Source of the DNA: Ascaphus truei
Taxonomy: Eukaryota; Chordata; Amphibia; Anura; Ascaphidae
Assembly: GCA_036426205.1 (NCBI GenBank)
Contig: CM071570.1
Coordinates: forward strand, 70,183,429 to 70,247,428
Length of the DNA: 64,000 nucleotides
Reading direction: 5' to 3'
Part shown: positions 54,016 to 64,000 of the stretch, in pieces
Numbering within the stretch: the first letter of the stretch is position 1
How the letters are laid out: the number at the start of each line of letters is the position of its first letter
Notes under the pieces: generated by a model
Databases searched by the model: none
What the model saw: only the letters and a program-made list of their open reading frames with translations
Told to the model about the DNA's origin: nothing
Program-made: the position numbers and the translations under genes

Positions 54016-56763
54016 ATGACCCCACTCTTGGAGACCAGCTTCTATTTCCCTGACTCTCAGGTACAGAGTAATTTAACCCTTGAGGTTTTTCCTATGTTAA
54101 CCCCTACAGGTCAGCCCTATGAACCTCCCTTGGTAAATCCCTGTAGTCCGTCAGTCAGCGACACCTCCTTAGCCTCAGAGGATGAACCCCTTATGTCCCC
54201 TGACTCAGCTAAAATTCTCGGGGCTACGTCCCATGAACTTTCGGCAATAATACTGGCTCCAGTTAAACGTATTCTGGAGCCGTTTGTTTCTCTAAACCTG
54301 TTCGCAGAATCCCTACTCCTACGTATTTCGCTGATCCCGTCTGTCACTCAGAGAGCTGAGACCCTTGCTTCTGAGCATAGACCCCTTTTCGTGGAATCTG
54401 TTGTCGTTTCTGATGTCCCAGACACTCTTTCCCAAATATCCACTTCAGAGACCAGCACAGTCGTGGTTGCCCCATTTGCACTGTCTGTGTTCCCCTCTTC
54501 TCAAATCCTAGGGTTTAAAGCGAACAGTACATATTATGTCCCTTTCCAAGTGACCCCTTCTGTGATCAGCGTATCTGCTGTTGCTCCCTTAGTACAATTT
54601 AAGTTAGGGCCCTCCTATTTGGAGGATCAGGTTTTCAAGTTTGAAACTTCCCTTATTCCTGATTTTGTAAACCTGCAGTCCCTTCTCACTGTAGCTAAAG
54701 GTTCTCCAGCAGCCGCTGAGTTAAGCTCTGCCGCTGCCAAATCTTCTGTTGTAGAAGCAACCTTCTCTAGCTTACTTCTGTTTTTCCTATCTGTTATGCC
54801 TATCACCTTTACTAAAATTTCTGTTTTGCAAGGTATTTCTCCTATTAAGTCTGTGATACCTGCAATTTCTTTAATTGGTTCTAAGACCCCTGTCACTGAG
54901 TCTCCTATGGAGTCTGATGCCCTCACTAGGGATTCTCAGGGATCCAATTCTGAAACAAGCGCAATGCTATCTGATTTCATTACAGTAGCTAGTTCAGTTC
55001 CTGCTGGTTCTCAATCACCCACTTCAGTGACTAGCAAGATCTCCCTTGTTTCTATTGGAAAGTCTACCCCAGCTTCTTTCACGGATCATGCCACAGCCTC
55101 CGGGATGATTAAAGATGACTTTAAGTCTGGGATGCCCACTCCTTTAATAATACTGTTTCACGCTGATTCGCCCACAGTATTCGGGGTATCCACTACTGAC
55201 TGTATGTCTACTACCACAAACTCAGGGGTATCGCATTTGGAACTTTCAGTAATACCCGCTGTGTCCCTTTTTTCAAAAAACCCCGTCTTTAAGATGGACT
55301 TGTATTTCTCTGTGTCTCCCACAATACTTGGGGTACTTACTATTGACTATCCTGTCGCAAAACTAGGGTTACCTCTCAAGAAGGTGCCTGGAGCTACCGA
55401 TGTTAAGAACCCTATGTTTAAAACAGTAATATTTCGCATTGCTTCTCCCACAGTATCATGCGAGACCTGGGTACCTGGGACCTCCACCCCTAAGCCAAGC
55501 TCTAGTTCACTGTTTTCCTTTTCTGTGTTGGAGGTACCCAGCATTAACCCCAAGACTTCTATTTCTAAGCCTGTTACACCGTTTACCCGACTTCCTGCTT
55601 TCTCGGATAAGATCTGTTTTCTCACCTTTCAAACAGAGTCTGTACTCGCAGGTTTCTGTGTGGTGTCTGAAGAGCCCTTTTTGGATTGCATGTCTTCTTT
55701 CTCTAGGACGAGGACACTCATGCTGGACCTCCTTGCTTTGCCTGTGGCGTCCATCCCTGTTCTTGATGGCCCCACTATGGGTTTGGACGTGCTGTCTCCT
55801 ACTGTCTCCGTGATGCTTACTATGCCCTTCGCCAAGACCATAACTTTGGATTTGATTCCCCCCGAATTTCAGAGGCCAAAGGAGGCGGATCCTGCAACTG
55901 CATGTACCACAACCAACAATTACGTAAACACTACTACCAGCTCTCTCGAATTGCTTGGGATTACAAGCCTGGTTCGTATCAAGACTACTGCTCCAATATC
56001 TTGCAGTGAACCCGCCCGCCCTATACCCTCGCTAATCACCACCCTGAATTCCTTGGGAGCTAAAGACTCTCGCCATTTCTTACATGCTGATTCCACCAAG
56101 GCCATTGTCTGCCCCCAATTCCCCAATGTCATTTTTGTCCAACAATCAGTGTCCTGTGTCCCGTATTCTTGGATTATTACTATGCACCGGATACCTGGCT
56201 GTGGCCCTTCTGATGTCCCTATTCCGGAGTCCCATGGTCCCATTGCCCATGTACCAAAAACCGCAGTGCCACCATTGTCTTTTGCGGCACTCGCCAATGT
56301 ACACCTGGATTTTGGACCTAAATCTCGCCAGAGACGCTTCAGGAACAACTCGATGTCTCCCAGACCTATAAATGGGCCTGTCCACCCAGGCTTCTCACCC
56401 AGTGGTGGGGGTACTGTAAAGAATACCAACAAATCGTGGGTTTTCAACGCCACCTCTCGCCTAAGGAGGTTTAGAAACAACTCCATGTCCCCCAAATCTG
56501 TGATGGACCCTGTTCGTCCGGAGGTCTCACCTGAAGGGGGGGGGGGTACTATAAGGAATCCACTCCTGGCTTTGATTATAGCTTTTGCAGACTTCTGCAG
56601 TTGCAAAAGTTTCCTCTGGCAATCAATGGCACATGTGCTGCTTCTCATTGCAGCTTCTGCCCTGTGCTACATCATTGGAGGAATACTCACACACCCTCCT
56701 CCTGTGATTGGATCTCCGCCCTTTATATCCTGGGCGTTGGCACTGAACCAGTGCCGAGCATAA
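54016..56763 (+). CDS. Family B long Ser/Thr/Val/Pro-rich protein (915 codons)
   Basis: An uninterrupted frame of 915 codons ending inside the 3' LTR. It is rich in Ser, Thr, Val, Pro and Leu, with loosely repeated phrases: LTP..PPLVNP near the start, SPTVFGVSTTD, SPTILGVLTID and SPTVSCETW in the middle, and two near-identical C-terminal units (RRFRNNSMSPRP and RRFRNNSMSPKS) spaced about 57 residues apart. Few charged residues until the end. No zinc knuckle, protease, polymerase or envelope-like signal was recognised. Low stop-codon density from composition could explain the length, but repeat phasing in one frame argues for real coding. Function unknown. Confidence 0.55.
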   Translation: MTPLLETSFYFPDSQVQSNLTLEVFPMLTPTGQPYEPPLVNPCSPSVSDTSLASEDEPLMSPDSAKILGATSHELSAIILAPVKRILEPFVSLNLFAESLLLRISLIPSVTQRAETLASEHRPLFVESVVVSDVPDTLSQISTSETSTVVVAPFALSVFPSSQILGFKANSTYYVPFQVTPSVISVSAVAPLVQFKLGPSYLEDQVFKFETSLIPDFVNLQSLLTVAKGSPAAAELSSAAAKSSVVEATFSSLLLFFLSVMPITFTKISVLQGISPIKSVIPAISLIGSKTPVTESPMESDALTRDSQGSNSETSAMLSDFITVASSVPAGSQSPTSVTSKISLVSIGKSTPASFTDHATASGMIKDDFKSGMPTPLIILFHADSPTVFGVSTTDCMSTTTNSGVSHLELSVIPAVSLFSKNPVFKMDLYFSVSPTILGVLTIDYPVAKLGLPLKKVPGATDVKNPMFKTVIFRIASPTVSCETWVPGTSTPKPSSSSLFSFSVLEVPSINPKTSISKPVTPFTRLPAFSDKICFLTFQTESVLAGFCVVSEEPFLDCMSSFSRTRTLMLDLLALPVASIPVLDGPTMGLDVLSPTVSVMLTMPFAKTITLDLIPPEFQRPKEADPATACTTTNNYVNTTTSSLELLGITSLVRIKTTAPISCSEPARPIPSLITTLNSLGAKDSRHFLHADSTKAIVCPQFPNVIFVQQSVSCVPYSWIITMHRIPGCGPSDVPIPESHGPIAHVPKTAVPPLSFAALANVHLDFGPKSRQRRFRNNSMSPRPINGPVHPGFSPSGGGTVKNTNKSWVFNATSRLRRFRNNSMSPKSVMDPVRPEVSPEGGGGTIRNPLLALIIAFADFCSCKSFLWQSMAHVLLLIAASALCYIIGGILTHPPPVIGSPPFISWALALNQCRA

Positions 56764-57406
56764 TCTCCTACCTGGACGTTACTGTCTCTGCCACAAACCG
56801 CCCCAGGCCTCTCTCCTAGCGTTCTTACCTTCCAAGTTCCTGAGTATCCAGAGGCCTGTTCTTTCTCCTGTGCTGAAGCCTGTTGCCTGCACCGGTACCT
56901 GCTGCATTCCCTCCTAGCAGTGGCTACCCTTCCTTTCCTGCGGCCTGCTGCTATCCCCTTGCAGTGGCCTGCCTTGGACTTCTGCGCTGAAGCGTTGGTT
57001 CTCTCCGACGCTGCCCTGCGGGGAACTTTGGCCAGCCTGCTGTCTCCTCCTGCTGAGATAGGCGTCATGGGCCGAGGCCGCTCCTCGCGCAGAAGCCACT
57101 CCCGCGCTCACGCTCCTAAGCTGAAGCGGGGAACTCCTGTCTGCTTGTTGCCGATTCCTTGCTACGACTACGACCACCCGGATGTCTTCTATCCTGAGCC
57201 TGCTTCGGCCATCGATTGTCCTGTCTTCTCCTACCCCGACTTTGGCTTCAATAACAACGATGCTGCCTTCTCCAATCCTGACCCTGCGATGTACGACTAC
57301 GAACTGCGCACTCCGGATCAGTCTGCGCGGGCTAAGGTCTGTGATAATGTAACCCCACCTCAGCCCCGCGGTCCGGTCCCGGTTTGTGGCGAGCATCGGC
57401 GTAACA
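56550..57406 (+). repeat. 3' LTR of family B element
   Basis: Same length as the 5' copy. Starts TATAAGG where the 5' copy has TGTAAGG. Ends GGCGTAACA. Confidence 0.85.
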
Positions 57407-57766
57407 AAAGAACTGAGAAATACTCAGGAATCAAGTGTCTGAGTAAAATTGGTAGTATTGGTAGTAGATGTCACAGCAAAAACAATTCTGAAAGAGAGCT
57501 CTGGCCTATATGAGAAGCTGCCAGACCAGTATATGAGATGTTAATAAAATACTGTAGTTCACTCACTAGAATAGAAAAATAATTGTACATAACATTTCTA
57601 AAAAAAAACAAGTAAGACAAAATATTTAATAGACCGTGGAATAACAGAAGACCTATTGTTTAATCTCTGTCTACATTACGCATTTCAAAAACCCACTTTA
57701 TAGTGATTACAATTAAAAAGAACCATGTGAAAGTGTTCAGATTCTGCAATGGCCTAAATATGAATC
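57407..57766. other. No recognised feature
   Basis: AT-rich non-coding. Confidence 0.35.
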
Positions 57767-57769
57767 TTA

Positions 57770-58054
57770 GGCTGAGGACCTGCTGCGGGCAGGCGCGTGC
57801 GCGGCCGCGTGCCACCAGCCCTTTCTGCCAGTCTTGTTGTCCCCGCTGCCTCCTTACGACCAGGCTCACTACGCGCTGTGACGCGTCAGCCGCCAGGGGA
57901 TGCAAGAGGATTGTGATCCCGAGCAGTGACGTGTCACGTGGTGCGCTGGTTAGCCTATCAGCACCGGGGGCTGGAGCTGTCAGAGCTTCCCCCACCTCCA
58001 AAAGGTAGGGGGGGGAAGTGTGTGTATGTATGTGTGTGTATGTATGTATGTGTG

Positions 58055-58089
<35 letters not shown>

Positions 58090-58364
58090 GTATGTATGTA
58101 TGTGGGGGGGGGGAGAAATGACGGACAGACCGGGGATGGGGGGGAGCAGCAAGCGAGCAGCAGAGGGCATGTGTGGGGGCTCGCTGCTCACCTTCCAGCA
58201 TACAGCAGCACCCTCCTGCAGCACGGGAGACCCCCGCTGCAGCCCTCCGTTCAAACCACTCCCCCCCCCCTACGGACCGCAGATAGCAGTCAAGTGCCTC
58301 TCCACGCGCCACCTGTATGCAGTGCGGGCGTGCTGAGTGAAACAGCAGGGCGTCGGCCTTAGCC
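57770..58364. mobile_element. Harbinger-like miniature element, 595 bp
   Basis: Ends GGCTGAGGACCTGCTG and, inverted, GGCTAAGGCCGACGCCCTGCTG trimmed to its first 16 bases GGCTAAGGCCGACGCC. TTA precedes the left end; the right flank lacks a clear partner. Inner part shares GCGGCCGCGTGCCACCAG with the element at 59055-59646. Contains TATG/TA microsatellite at 58015-58105. Confidence 0.65.
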
Positions 58365-58429
58365 AGCTCAAAACCCAGACCCACGCTATTATATATTTGT
58401 GTCAATTGGAGTGCCACTGGGAAAGTGAC

Positions 58430-59011
58430 TGTAGACGGACGTTCACAGAGGTACACAATTGGAGACTTTTATAAGGTGAAATTATAATAAGGCTTTATTG
58501 TGCCTTTTCCTTTTTATCAGGAAATCATCCAAACACAGGGGGGGGGAAATAAAACTTAATTCACTTGGGAGTATTTCTAGCGAAATCCCATGCAATTCAC
58601 AACTCCTAGTTAAGCAGGTCTCCCAGCCCAAAACACATAGCATGACATAAGCAGATATAAGAAGTCTCTTTAGAATGAAAGTCTTATCTGTTAGCTGCTG
58701 TAGAGTAAGCTTCTCTGCTCTCCTGGAACCACACCCGTGCATGCACAGAAAATCAGCATCCAGGTTTAGAAGTCTTATTTGGTGTCTTGCAATCAGCTCT
58801 GCTGTTTCTTCTTGACAGAGCTCAAGACATGTGGTGTCTCCAAAGGTCAGCTCTCATTCAGAGCTAAGGAGTCACCTCCTGTCTCAAAGGCAGGCTTTTT
58901 CTACCACCTCTAATCAGGCAGGTGGTGTTAGTTAATTTGCTACCAGCAGTTTAACCACCACACTGCTGGATTAGAGGCACATTTGTGAACAGGGATAAGT
59001 CCCCTGTTACA
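58430..59011 (-). mobile_element. Solo LTR, 582 bp, with perfect 5-base duplication
   Basis: Minus strand: TGTAACAGGGG to CCGTCTACA, flanked by GTGAC at 58425-58429 and 59012-59016. AATAAA is present in the right orientation (plus-strand TTTATT at about 58494). Not related by eye to families A or B. Confidence 0.85.
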
Positions 59012-59054
59012 GTGACCAAGTACAATATACACAGAAGCTGCAGTGCACCTCTAA

Positions 59055-59646
59055 GGCTAAGGCCCCGCTCCCTCAGTCAGCACGCCTGCACTTCATGCAG
59101 GCAGCGTGCTGACAGGCAATTGACCGCTACCTGCGGTCTGTAGGGAGCGGGAGCTGGAGCCGGAGCGGGGGGCGTGGTTTGAGCAGGGGGCTCTCGTTCT
59201 GTCGTACCCCCCCCGCCCCTGTCGATCCCTCACTCCCGGAGCCCCTCCCACTCTGAAGCCAGACACAGAGGGAAGGACACACACAGGCACTCACACACAC
59301 ACACACAGGCACTCACACACTCACACACACAGGCACTCATACACACACAGGCAAATACACACGGGGGGTGAATCGGAACGGGAGGGAGAATCGGAAGGGG
59401 GATCAGAGCTGAAGGGGGAAATCGGAACGGGGGGATCGGAGCAGAGGGGGGAATCGGATTGGCTGCTGGGATGTCACCTGACGCGACACTCGCCAAAATC
59501 ACAAGCTCCTTGTAGCTCCGGCTGGCTGACGTATCACAGCACACAGTCAGCCACACCGGAAGGAGCCAGCGGGGACATCTAGAACCGGGGCAAGCAACTG
59601 GTGGCACGCGGCCGCGCGCGCCGCCGGCCGCAGCGGGACCAAGGCA
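59055..59646. mobile_element. Harbinger-like miniature element, 592 bp
   Basis: Left end GGCTAAGGCCCCGCT, inverted right end TGCCTTGGTCCCGCT, flanked by TAA at 59052-59054 and 59647-59649. Contains an ACACACAGGCACTCAC minisatellite (59278-59360) and several GGGGGAATCGGA units (59360-59460). Confidence 0.75.
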
Positions 59647-59774
59647 TAACAGGGCAAAATATTTAATAAGTTACTATATGTTTTTTTCTATATTTTTCTT
59701 CATAAGAATGGGTCATTTAGTTCACTCCTTCGGTCAAAACATTTTTAGCCTGCAACCACTTTACGGTGAACTAG

Positions 59775-59866
59775 TCTCAGCAGGTCCTACACTACCTACT
59801 TTATACTGTGTAAGTGGAAGAAATACAAAAGACAGTTTAAAATAGGTAGTGTAGGACCTGCTGAGA
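59775..59866. repeat. Perfect 24-base inverted repeat
   Basis: Arms TCTCAGCAGGTCCTACACTA.. at 59775-59798 and 59843-59866, spacer 44. Weaker pairing extends outward another 15 bases. Confidence 0.85.
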
Positions 59867-59924
59867 TGGTTTTACCATGAAAGACAAATGTGACAATGAC
59901 CTTTGCTGTAGCAATAAGATGGAG

Positions 59925-60148
59925 GGTTTTAAGAATCCAATCCGCGGACTCCGCAATCCGTTGGAGGATCTTTTTAAATCTCCCAATGGATTGCGGAATC
60001 TGCAGATTGAATTGTCAGTGATAAATAAAAATACGGGTAGTCAAATCGCCTTTTTTTAGACCGATTTGTGGAAATCCGCAGACCAAAGTAACCGCCGGAT
60101 TTGAGGTAAATCCAAATCCACAAAAAAATTTTTTGCCCATCTCTACAG
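59925..60148. mobile_element. Hairpin-rich miniature element
   Basis: CCAATCCGCGGACTCCGCAA and ATTGCGGAATCTGCAGATTG form a near-palindrome (59936-60012), followed by CGGATTT repeats and an end reading TTTTTTGCCCATCTCTA, whose complement resembles hAT-type ends (AGAGATGGGCAAAAAA). The left end was not found. Confidence 0.45.
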
Positions 60149-62496
60149 ATGACCAATACTTATGAAGAAAAAATATAGAAAAGACATATAGTAATGCACT
60201 AAATAATGTGTCATGTTGGATGTGCATTGGGGCTTCTTTGTTTATTGTAGTCTTTTTACCATTAGAAATGTTGTAGATAGTACTGTAAACTTTATCTTTA
60301 TATTGCTTTGGACGATGCAACACAAACCTCTTATCATAATCTCCCACTCTATACAATCCTTCAGACACACAACTCCCTCTTTTTAGGTCTCTTTATATCT
60401 TTCCTTAAGTGCCTTCTACCCCTTTCAGCCTCAATAACCAGCCTTTTTTATTTTCCGTATTTGGTTCTCCACTGCTTCCTTACATATGTTATTATCTGTT
60501 CCCATTCATTTTCAATGTCCTGTCTTCTTTTGTTAGCTCTTCATAGCCCCTCCAGTATCGCCCCCTCACCACCCATGTTTCACCTTGGTCCTAGCTATTG
60601 TCATTCCAACACTCCTTTTGATGTCTCTTCTTCTGCTGTGGATGCCAAGTTTTCCCTTTATTTTCTCTGCCCCCTCGTTCCTTAACATTCATCTTATGTC
60701 ATAGACATCTCTATTGAGTTATTATGTATCGCACTTGTAAATACTGTAGATATATCACTGGTTGTAAGCAACGTGATAATTATTCCAATCAGCTGCTTGG
60801 GTCAGAGGTTTCTCATATGTTCGCAGTAGTTCATTGATTTAATTTGCAACTGCTGTCGTCATATGAATCCCTGTTGTCTTTTGCAGTATTCTCAAAAATC
60901 CCTGTTGTCCTTTATTCCAAACGCAGCACTGGGCTGAAGATATTGCAGAACTGGAATCAGTGTCGATGGCAGAGAGCACACACATTATGTCCAATTCCAT
61001 GTCCAATGTGGATTTCACATTACAGGATTTATTCAGTCTTTTGAACTTTTCTTCCAAAAATGACACCAGAAAAGCTCTGTAAACCATGCAGTGTTGTAAT
61101 TATTGGATATCATCCCTTCAAAGAAAGAGAGTCAAGGGATTTACATATACAGTAGTCCTAACTGGTCAGTGAATTGATGGAACAATACTTTCTTTTAACA
61201 AGTTTCTGTCTTTTGTAACAGAAAAAGATTTAACGACAACCTATTTATGCTGTGACACCATAAGCCTTACTCTAAAATGGGAAAGTATTATAAGATGCAA
61301 AATAGTAACATGCTGCGTTAGGCCACTAAAATGAAGTTGCTTGACATTTTGAGTAAATACAGTTCTTCATTCAAGGTTATTAGATTTGCATGTTCGTGCC
61401 TGCATACTGCACAATGTAGAAATGCCATGGCATTCAATTTATATCCATACTATATGCAGATATTATTGGTGTTCTCAAAATACCAGCCTATACTATTATT
61501 GCTGGTGGGTTCTCCGTGTACACACATTTAAAAAAATAGCACTTGTCCATTTTTAAAAGTAAACTAACTTGAGCTTTTTTTTTTTTTTTTTTTAAATAAT
61601 GAATGCAGAGTGTGCTGTTTTTCTGCTTGCAGAAGATTATTTTAGTTGGATCCAATGCACTTTCTTGCTGCTTTCAATATTATATCTGTTTAGTTATATA
61701 TTAAAATGTCAAATTGAAATGATTTTGTGCTTAGTTTGCAATGAAGCTTTGGAGTACAGTATATGTTTTGTGTATTAGGTAAGAATTAGTGTCTGTGAAG
61801 GGAAGAATTTCTATACTGCCGCAAGGACTTATGCAGTTTCTTGCTGAGGTAGCACGCTAGCTATTTAGACAACACTGATGTTTCAACATTTGTCAGTTGA
61901 TAACAGTAAGGTTTAATTTTGATGCTTATTATACAGTATATCATTGGTAATATTCCTTGTGCTGCCATATTTTTATGGTTTTCTGAAGTGCATCCTACCT
62001 TTTTTTCATGCTTGATACTGCTGTACTCAGGGTTTTCTCAAAGCTGTGAAATTGGTATTACATTTAGTTTGTTTGGGATCTGTGCTTAAAGATGTCAATT
62101 TTTGCATTTGATTAGTAGATGTTGCTATCAATATTTTTTCTTCATGCAGTAAATGTGCCAATAAGACAGCTTCTTACAGTAGGTTCCATTTTGATCAAAA
62201 AGGACTAGCAGTTTCTTGGCACAACTAAAATAATGTTCTGAAAGAAAAGTCTTTGAACTGGACTTAATTCACGTTAACTGCAGGTGACAAATTAAGTGAG
62301 CATAATATTGTGTGTAGCACTTCCTGCCCGGCTATAATGGAGTTTACATAGATGTCTGTGTTGCTGGCTACTCAGGCTGACCTTTGTCAGAGATGCTGAT
62401 CCGCGCAGGCTGGGTGTAGCTGCAGATATTAAAAATGGGCTCCATGAACTTTGACAGGCTTTTTTGATAATTGATAGGTTACAACTTCTTCAGGTA
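60149..62496. other. No recognised feature
   Basis: AT-rich non-coding, with a T run at 61577-61594. The 125-codon hydrophobic frame at 60308-60685 has no recognised similarity. Confidence 0.4.
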
Positions 62497-62504
62497 CATT
62501 AATC

Positions 62505-62799
62505 CAGGGGTGTGCAAACTGGAGGGGGGGGGGGCATGGCGCTTACAGAGACCCTGCGCTCTTCCCTAAAGCATTTCAATTAAATGCTGGGGGAGTGTGC
62601 AAAGCCTCTTTAAGTTCCCTTATCTTGTCTCCGGCGACTTCTGGCGACACATCGCCATGGCATCACGACATCAAATTACGCTGTGGGGGTCACATGATGT
62701 AGTGATGTCAGAAACGCCGGAGACAAGGTAAGGAGGGGGGCGCAAGCAGGGGGGGAGAGCAGGCAGGGGGGAGCAGAAGAAAACGTTTGTGGACCACTG
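62505..62799. mobile_element. hAT-like miniature element, 295 bp
   Basis: Ends CAGGGGTGTGCAAACTGG and, inverted, CAGTGGTCCACAAACG. Flanks CATTAATC and CATTACTA match at six of eight positions. Shares AAATGCTGGGGG and GCAAGCAGGGGGGGAGAGCA with the element at 9740-10022. Confidence 0.75.
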
Positions 62800-63117
62800 C
62801 ATTACTACATCCCTGAAGAGGCACATTCTTTCAACAGGCACCAAGAGCAATACATTTATGATAGCCATCGTTTAGCTACTGTATAACTATTTCTGTCAGG
62901 GTACTTTCTTGGGCTACCCTGTGTATTCCTTTTGAATGTATCAGATTACTCTGCTCTCTTTATAATGCTTCATGGCTGTGGAAACAGATATCATGGTCAA
63001 CTTATCCTGGCCCACCTCATTCCCTTCAGGATGTTCACCACAGGGATAGGCCTTCAGGCGTCTGCCTTCTTCTCTGCCAGAATGGTCACAGGGCAACATA
63101 TAAGGCAACCCCTAGAG

Positions 63118-63245
63118 CAGGGGTGGGGAACCATTTTTCTGCCAAGGGCCATTGTGATATTTATAAAATTATTCGAGGGCCATCCAAAATTATCAACTTA
63201 AAAATTAGCCTGCTATATTTGGTCAAACATTTAATGAACTCACCA
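63118..63245 (+). mobile_element. hAT-like element, left end
   Basis: CAGGGGTGGGGAACC end followed by GGGCCATTGTGATATTTATA and AAATTAGCCTGCTATATTTG, wording I associate with a widespread vertebrate hAT family. The other end is not visible, probably lost in or beyond the following simple repeat. Confidence 0.5.
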
Positions 63246-63394
63246 CTAATGTGATGGCTGGAACTGCGTCTCTTTGGGTGACTGACTGACTCTTGGGTGG
63301 TGGGTGACTATGACTGACTGCGGGTTGGTTTCTGTGCGCACGCACATGCACACGCGCGCACGCACACACACGTACACAGAAATCGGGCAGGGGA

Positions 63395-64000
63395 GGGAAA
63401 TCAGACTCTCAGACCCACTCTCTCTCTCTCAGACTCTCAGACCCACTCTCTCTCTCTCAGACTCTCAGACCCACTCTCTCTCTCTCTCAGATTCTCTCTC
63501 TCTCTGACTCTCTCTCTCTCTCAGACTCATTCTCTCTCTCTCAGACTCACTCTCTCAGACTCACTCTCTCTCTCTCTCAGACTCACTCTCTCTCAGACTC
63601 ACTCTCTCTCTCTCAGACTCACTCTCTCTCTCTCAGACTCACTCTCTCTGTCAGACTCACTCTCTCTCTCTCTCTCAGACTCACTCTCTCTCTCTCAGAC
63701 TCACTCTCTTTCTCAGACTCACTCTCTCTCTCTCTCTCTCAGACTCACGCACTCTCTCTCTCAGACACGCACTCTCTCTCTCAGACTCACTCTCTCTCTC
63801 TCAGACTCACTCACTCTCTCAGACTCTCTCTCTCTCAGACTCACTCTCTCTCTCAGACTCACTCTCTCTCTCTCAGACTCACTCTCTATCTCTCAGACTC
63901 ACTCTCTCTCTCAGACTCTCAGACTCACTCTCTCTCTCAGACCCACTCTCTCTCAGACTCTGACTCACTCTCTCTCAGACCCACTCTCTCTCAGACTCTG
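63395..64000. repeat. CAGACTCACTCTCTCTCT minisatellite
   Basis: Pyrimidine-rich units of CAGACTCAC followed by variable CT runs, continuing to the window end. The frames here are artefacts. Confidence 0.95.

Larger units (their letters stand above)
52279..57406 (+). mobile_element. Complete LTR retrotransposon without recognisable pol (family B)
   Basis: Two 857-bp direct repeats at 52279-53135 and 56550-57406 differ at only a small number of sites, so the insertion is recent. A strong polypurine tract (GAAGGGGGGGGGG) lies just before the 3' LTR. Inside are 3.4 kb with one originally continuous frame and no reverse transcriptase, RNase H or integrase motifs. The sequence after the 5' LTR does not start with TGG, so the primer is unclear. 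Flanks are A-rich (AAAAA and AAAGA), giving at best an imperfect duplication. Confidence 0.85.

Noticed and set aside
54016..56763. 915-codon frame as a host mucin-like gene
   Set aside because: It lies between two identical LTRs and runs into the 3' LTR, so it belongs to the retroelement.
60308..60685. 125-codon hydrophobic frame as a membrane protein
   Set aside because: Pyrimidine-rich DNA gives Leu/Ser/Phe-rich translation; no start context, homology or neighbours support it.
63395..64000. Regular repeats that might look like a CRISPR array
   Set aside because: Units vary in length, spacers are only CT runs, and the sequence is vertebrate; it is a minisatellite.

Overview
This window is vertebrate nuclear DNA, most likely from an amphibian (probably an anuran) with a repeat-rich genome. 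That is inferred from the mix of repeats seen together: BEL/Pao and Ty3/gypsy chromovirus LTR retrotransposons, CR1 and L2 LINEs, a MIR-like tRNA-SINE, hammerhead-bearing Penelope-type repeats, and many hAT-like and Harbinger-like miniature elements. The species cannot be told from the sequence. I found no convincing host protein-coding gene, tRNA, rRNA or CRISPR array. Almost every long reading frame belongs to a mobile element or a simple repeat.

Layout. 1-3.65 kb: 5' part of a minus-strand BEL/Pao element (LTR, gag, zinc knuckle, protease), cut by the window start. 4.3-5.1 kb: Penelope-type repeat with a hammerhead-like motif. 5.11-9.62 kb: complete LTR element without reverse transcriptase, carrying unrecognised gag-like frames. 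9.7-18.5 kb: hAT-like miniature element, three gypsy chromovirus fragments, one split by an L2 LINE. 20.0-22.1 kb: hammerhead repeat and a 1.7-kb solo LTR. 24-26.2 kb: L2 endonuclease fragment and a 201-bp tandem repeat with a miniature element inserted in it. 27.2-29.7 kb: solo LTR and a CR1 fragment carrying a Harbinger-like insertion. 30.56-39.05 kb: an 8.5-kb imperfect palindrome with short terminal inverted repeats. 40.3-48 kb: another hammerhead-like repeat, minisatellites, GC-rich miniature elements and a split SINE. 49.1-51.5 kb: two solo LTRs of the 5.11-kb family. 52.28-57.41 kb: a second complete LTR element with two 857-bp LTRs and a long Ser/Thr-rich frame. 57.8-60.1 kb: miniature elements around a third kind of solo LTR. 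62.5-64 kb: hAT-like elements and a long pyrimidine minisatellite.

The best candidates for something undescribed are: (1) the 8.5-kb palindrome, whose arms each carry a matching exon-like start (MSSHFE...) pointing outward from a shared 685-bp centre packed with CRE and CCAAT motifs; (2) a hammerhead ribozyme with every core residue intact at 33.26 kb, a decayed sister at 20.26 kb and three non-canonical relatives; (3) the two complete LTR elements that lack polymerase genes but keep unrecognised coding frames, one family having LTRs that seem to have absorbed an older primer-binding site. All comparisons were made by eye, so percent identities and family names need alignment to confirm.
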